DNA from: Flavobacterium sp.
Lineage (GTDB): Bacteria > Bacteroidota > Bacteroidia > Flavobacteriales > Flavobacteriaceae
Assembly (NCBI GenBank): GCA_014378065.1
Contig: JACMOK010000125.1
Coordinates: forward strand, 1-55,130
Reading direction: 5' to 3'
Length of the DNA: 55,130 bases
A program made the position numbers and the translations under genes. How positions within the stretch are numbered: the first letter of the stretch is position 1; each line of letters opens with the position of its first letter. The notes under the pieces were generated by a model that ran no database searches, had not been told where the DNA came from, and saw nothing but the letters and a program-made list of their open reading frames with translations. This document shows positions 53,347 to 55,130 of this stretch, piece after piece.

Positions 53347-55130
53347 TTACGAAAATTGAGTCAGTTGAAATGAATCTTTAATTAATTCTTCCATTTCTTT
53401 CATGGGAGCCAGGGCGTTCTTTAGTTTTTCTTTATCAGTCTTTGACAATTCTTCTAAGTTGATAAACTGTCCTGAATTATCATTTTTTAATCCTTCTAAA
53501 GTTCTCAATCTAAAAATAGTTTGAAAAGCATCGGCGCAGTTCAAATAAATTTCTGCATGTTTCTGATCTATCATTGCCAGCTGTTTGAATCTTAAAAAAG
53601 TATTATTGATGCCTCTAATGTTATGGCTTAAAACGAGCAATCTAGCACTATCAACCAATGGCATTAACGCACGGGTTTTTAGGTCAAATTTCTCTTTATT
53701 TGGTCCTTCTTCTTCTACATTAAATTTTTTAAAAAAACTAAGCGATGGCGGTTTTCTTAAAGCATCATTGCCCAAATAATCAAAAAACAGTTTGTTCTTT
53801 TTTACATTTTTGAATATTGCCTCGGTGATGGCTTCTTCAATTTTGGGTTCTCCAAATGCAATTTCATAGTCAAAGAAAACGCTGCTTATTTCATTACTGA
53901 CTTCGCCTGGAGTATTCATCCAATTGTTGTACTGCTTGATCCAATCGGTGAGCGATTTACACCACAAGATATTGCTTGCCATATGTCCTTGTGGACATGG
54001 AGCGTAGCCTACTTTTTCCAATACGGCAGTTGCTTTTTTGGCTAGTTTCAAAAAATAATCTTTTACATCACGGTATTTTTCGGCAGCTACATCTTCAAAC
54101 ACCAAAATACTATCCTGATCCGTGAGCAAAAGTTGCTCTTTTCGACCCTGGCTTCCTATACTCAACCAAGCAAATCGGGCAGGTGGAGAACCGAGTTCTA
54201 GGATAGACAACTCTACAGAGCGTTTGATGATGGCTAGGTTAATTTCGCTCGCAATATTGGTGATGTGCGACAACGGAATATTTTTCGCTATCGAAGTTTG
54301 AATCAGTTCTGCCAATTTGACTCTTACTTTTTTAAGATCCTTCGCATCTTGAGAACGTTTGATTTCTTTGATCAGCACGCCCGGATTACTTGCTTGTGCG
54401 ACAATCAGATCGTGTTCAGAGATGATGCCCTTAATTTCCGACTTATCAGTGCCGTCATTGGTAACACACAAATGACTGACATTGTATTTTAACATCAGTA
54501 ATTGCGCTTCGGCTAACGATACATTTTCAGCTACTGTTATCACAGGGGAAGCCATAATTTTATCGATAGTTGCCGTAATCGGAAACCGACCTGTAGCAAT
54601 CTTTGAGCGCATGTCGTTATCAGTTACGATACCGATAGGGAATTGATTTTCGCTTACAATGACACTGTCTAATAGATTATCGGTCATCAACTGCGCCACT
54701 TCTTTCACCAAACTTGAAACTGCGGTTTTCAAAGGAGCTTTGTTGTAAGAGAGCGACTGAAAATATTGTATTTCCGACTGCTGTCCTGAAAATACCACGT
54801 GATCAGAAAGCAGTTTTCCTTTATTTTCACGATCGGCAGGATTATTCGAGTTGTTGGCAAAACTTTCTAAAAGAAAATTCAACACCTCGGCATTTTGAGC
54901 GACAAATGGTCTGAAAACAGCAATAGGAATAGCGTAAACAACACTTTCTTCGCGTGCCTTAGCACTCATCATATAATTGTTTTTGGCAAAAAAAGGTCTC
55001 AGACCAAAAATGTCGCCCTCTAAACATTTATTCAATAAAGTTTCTTCGGCATCAGATATAACAAATAGGTTAATAACACCAGACGCCACAACATAAAAAC
55101 TATCATGTAAAAGATCATTAATTTGAAACA
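53347..55130 (-). CDS. DUF294 nucleotidyltransferase-like protein with cNMP-binding and CBS domains, N-terminus cut off
   Basis: The frame stays open to the right edge, so the true start is outside; the visible reading begins in the cyclic-nucleotide-binding domain (FYVVASGVINLF, GDIFGLRPFF). Two CBS motifs follow (about 145-260, for example GIVTDNDMRSKIATGRFPI and GIISEHDLIVAQASN), then a DUF294 nucleotidyltransferase-like domain with SIGSQGRKEQLLLTDQDS. The GSxGRxE...TDxD pattern resembles GlnD-type uridylyltransferases, so nucleotidyl transfer is possible but unproven. With the exonuclease-like gene one base downstream it probably senses a nucleotide signal. Target unknown. Confidence 0.88.
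   Translation of the reverse strand, partial: FQINDLLHDSFYVVASGVINLFVISDAEETLLNKCLEGDIFGLRPFFAKNNYMMSAKAREESVVYAIPIAVFRPFVAQNAEVLNFLLESFANNSNNPADRENKGKLLSDHVVFSGQQSEIQYFQSLSYNKAPLKTAVSSLVKEVAQLMTDNLLDSVIVSENQFPIGIVTDNDMRSKIATGRFPITATIDKIMASPVITVAENVSLAEAQLLMLKYNVSHLCVTNDGTDKSEIKGIISEHDLIVAQASNPGVLIKEIKRSQDAKDLKKVRVKLAELIQTSIAKNIPLSHITNIASEINLAIIKRSVELSILELGSPPARFAWLSIGSQGRKEQLLLTDQDSILVFEDVAAEKYRDVKDYFLKLAKKATAVLEKVGYAPCPQGHMASNILWCKSLTDWIKQYNNWMNTPGEVSNEISSVFFDYEIAFGEPKIEEAITEAIFKNVKKNKLFFDYLGNDALRKPPSLSFFKKFNVEEEGPNKEKFDLKTRALMPLVDSARLLVLSHNIRGINNTFLRFKQLAMIDQKHAEIYLNCADAFQTIFRLRTLEGLKNDNSGQFINLEELSKTDKEKLKNALAPMKEMEELIKDSFQLTQFS

Overview
The window looks like a chromosomal segment of a flavobacterium (Bacteroidota, Flavobacteriaceae). 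The evidence is AT-rich DNA, several exact copies of the Bacteroidetes -7 promoter element TAnnTTTG just upstream of start codons, two secreted proteins with type IX secretion C-terminal sorting domains, a bacillithiol gene (bshA), a SUI1/eIF1-like factor, and two copies of an intergenic structured element resembling the Flavo-1 RNA. I saw no rRNA, tRNA, insertion sequence, CRISPR array or prophage gene.

Layout. 1-11.3 kb is envelope and housekeeping: the start of an LptD-like gene, a peptidoglycan amidase, an MlaD/MCE protein, a membrane Fe-S protein and HdrB-like partner, a GH3/serine-hydrolase lipoprotein fusion, bshA, a lipoprotein and a small beta-barrel. 11.3-27 kb is mostly core metabolism and DNA maintenance: LpxH-like phosphoesterase, aroC, a dicarboxylate/amino-acid symporter, a T9SS cargo protein, mutS2, ung, a transglutaminase-like protein, nucleoside phosphorylase, SUI1 factor, a 2-oxoglutarate/iron oxygenase and a fused branched-chain 2-oxoacid dehydrogenase E1. 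27.2-32.5 kb is one 1767-residue T9SS type B repeat protein, followed by a 530-bp gap holding what look like broken small genes.

33.0-47.3 kb is the most notable region: a catabolic gene set for an ortho-substituted benzoate. On the minus strand it encodes a flavin reductase, a fused flavin monooxygenase/old-yellow-enzyme protein of the salicylyl-CoA/2-aminobenzoyl-CoA type, an aryl-CoA ligase, a thioesterase, a nitrilase, a gentisate-dioxygenase-type cupin, a CreD-like membrane protein, a fumarylacetoacetase-family hydrolase and a maleate isomerase. On the plus strand it encodes an MHS-type transporter, a small membrane protein and acetyl-CoA synthetase. Read together they give uptake, CoA activation, 5-hydroxylation, thioester cleavage, ring opening, and hydrolysis to pyruvate plus maleate (or maleamate), ending in fumarate. 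Whether the entry substrate is salicylate, anthranilate or a nitrile cannot be settled from sequence.

47.4-52.8 kb is a tightly packed (ATGA-overlapping) biosynthetic operon: FAD oxidoreductase, methyltransferase, type III polyketide synthase, dehydratase, ketosynthase, acyl carrier protein and phosphopantetheinyl transferase. This is probably a phenolic-lipid pathway with its own acyl-chain machinery. The right end holds a DnaQ-like protein with altered catalytic residues and a CBS/cyclic-nucleotide/DUF294 protein running off the edge.
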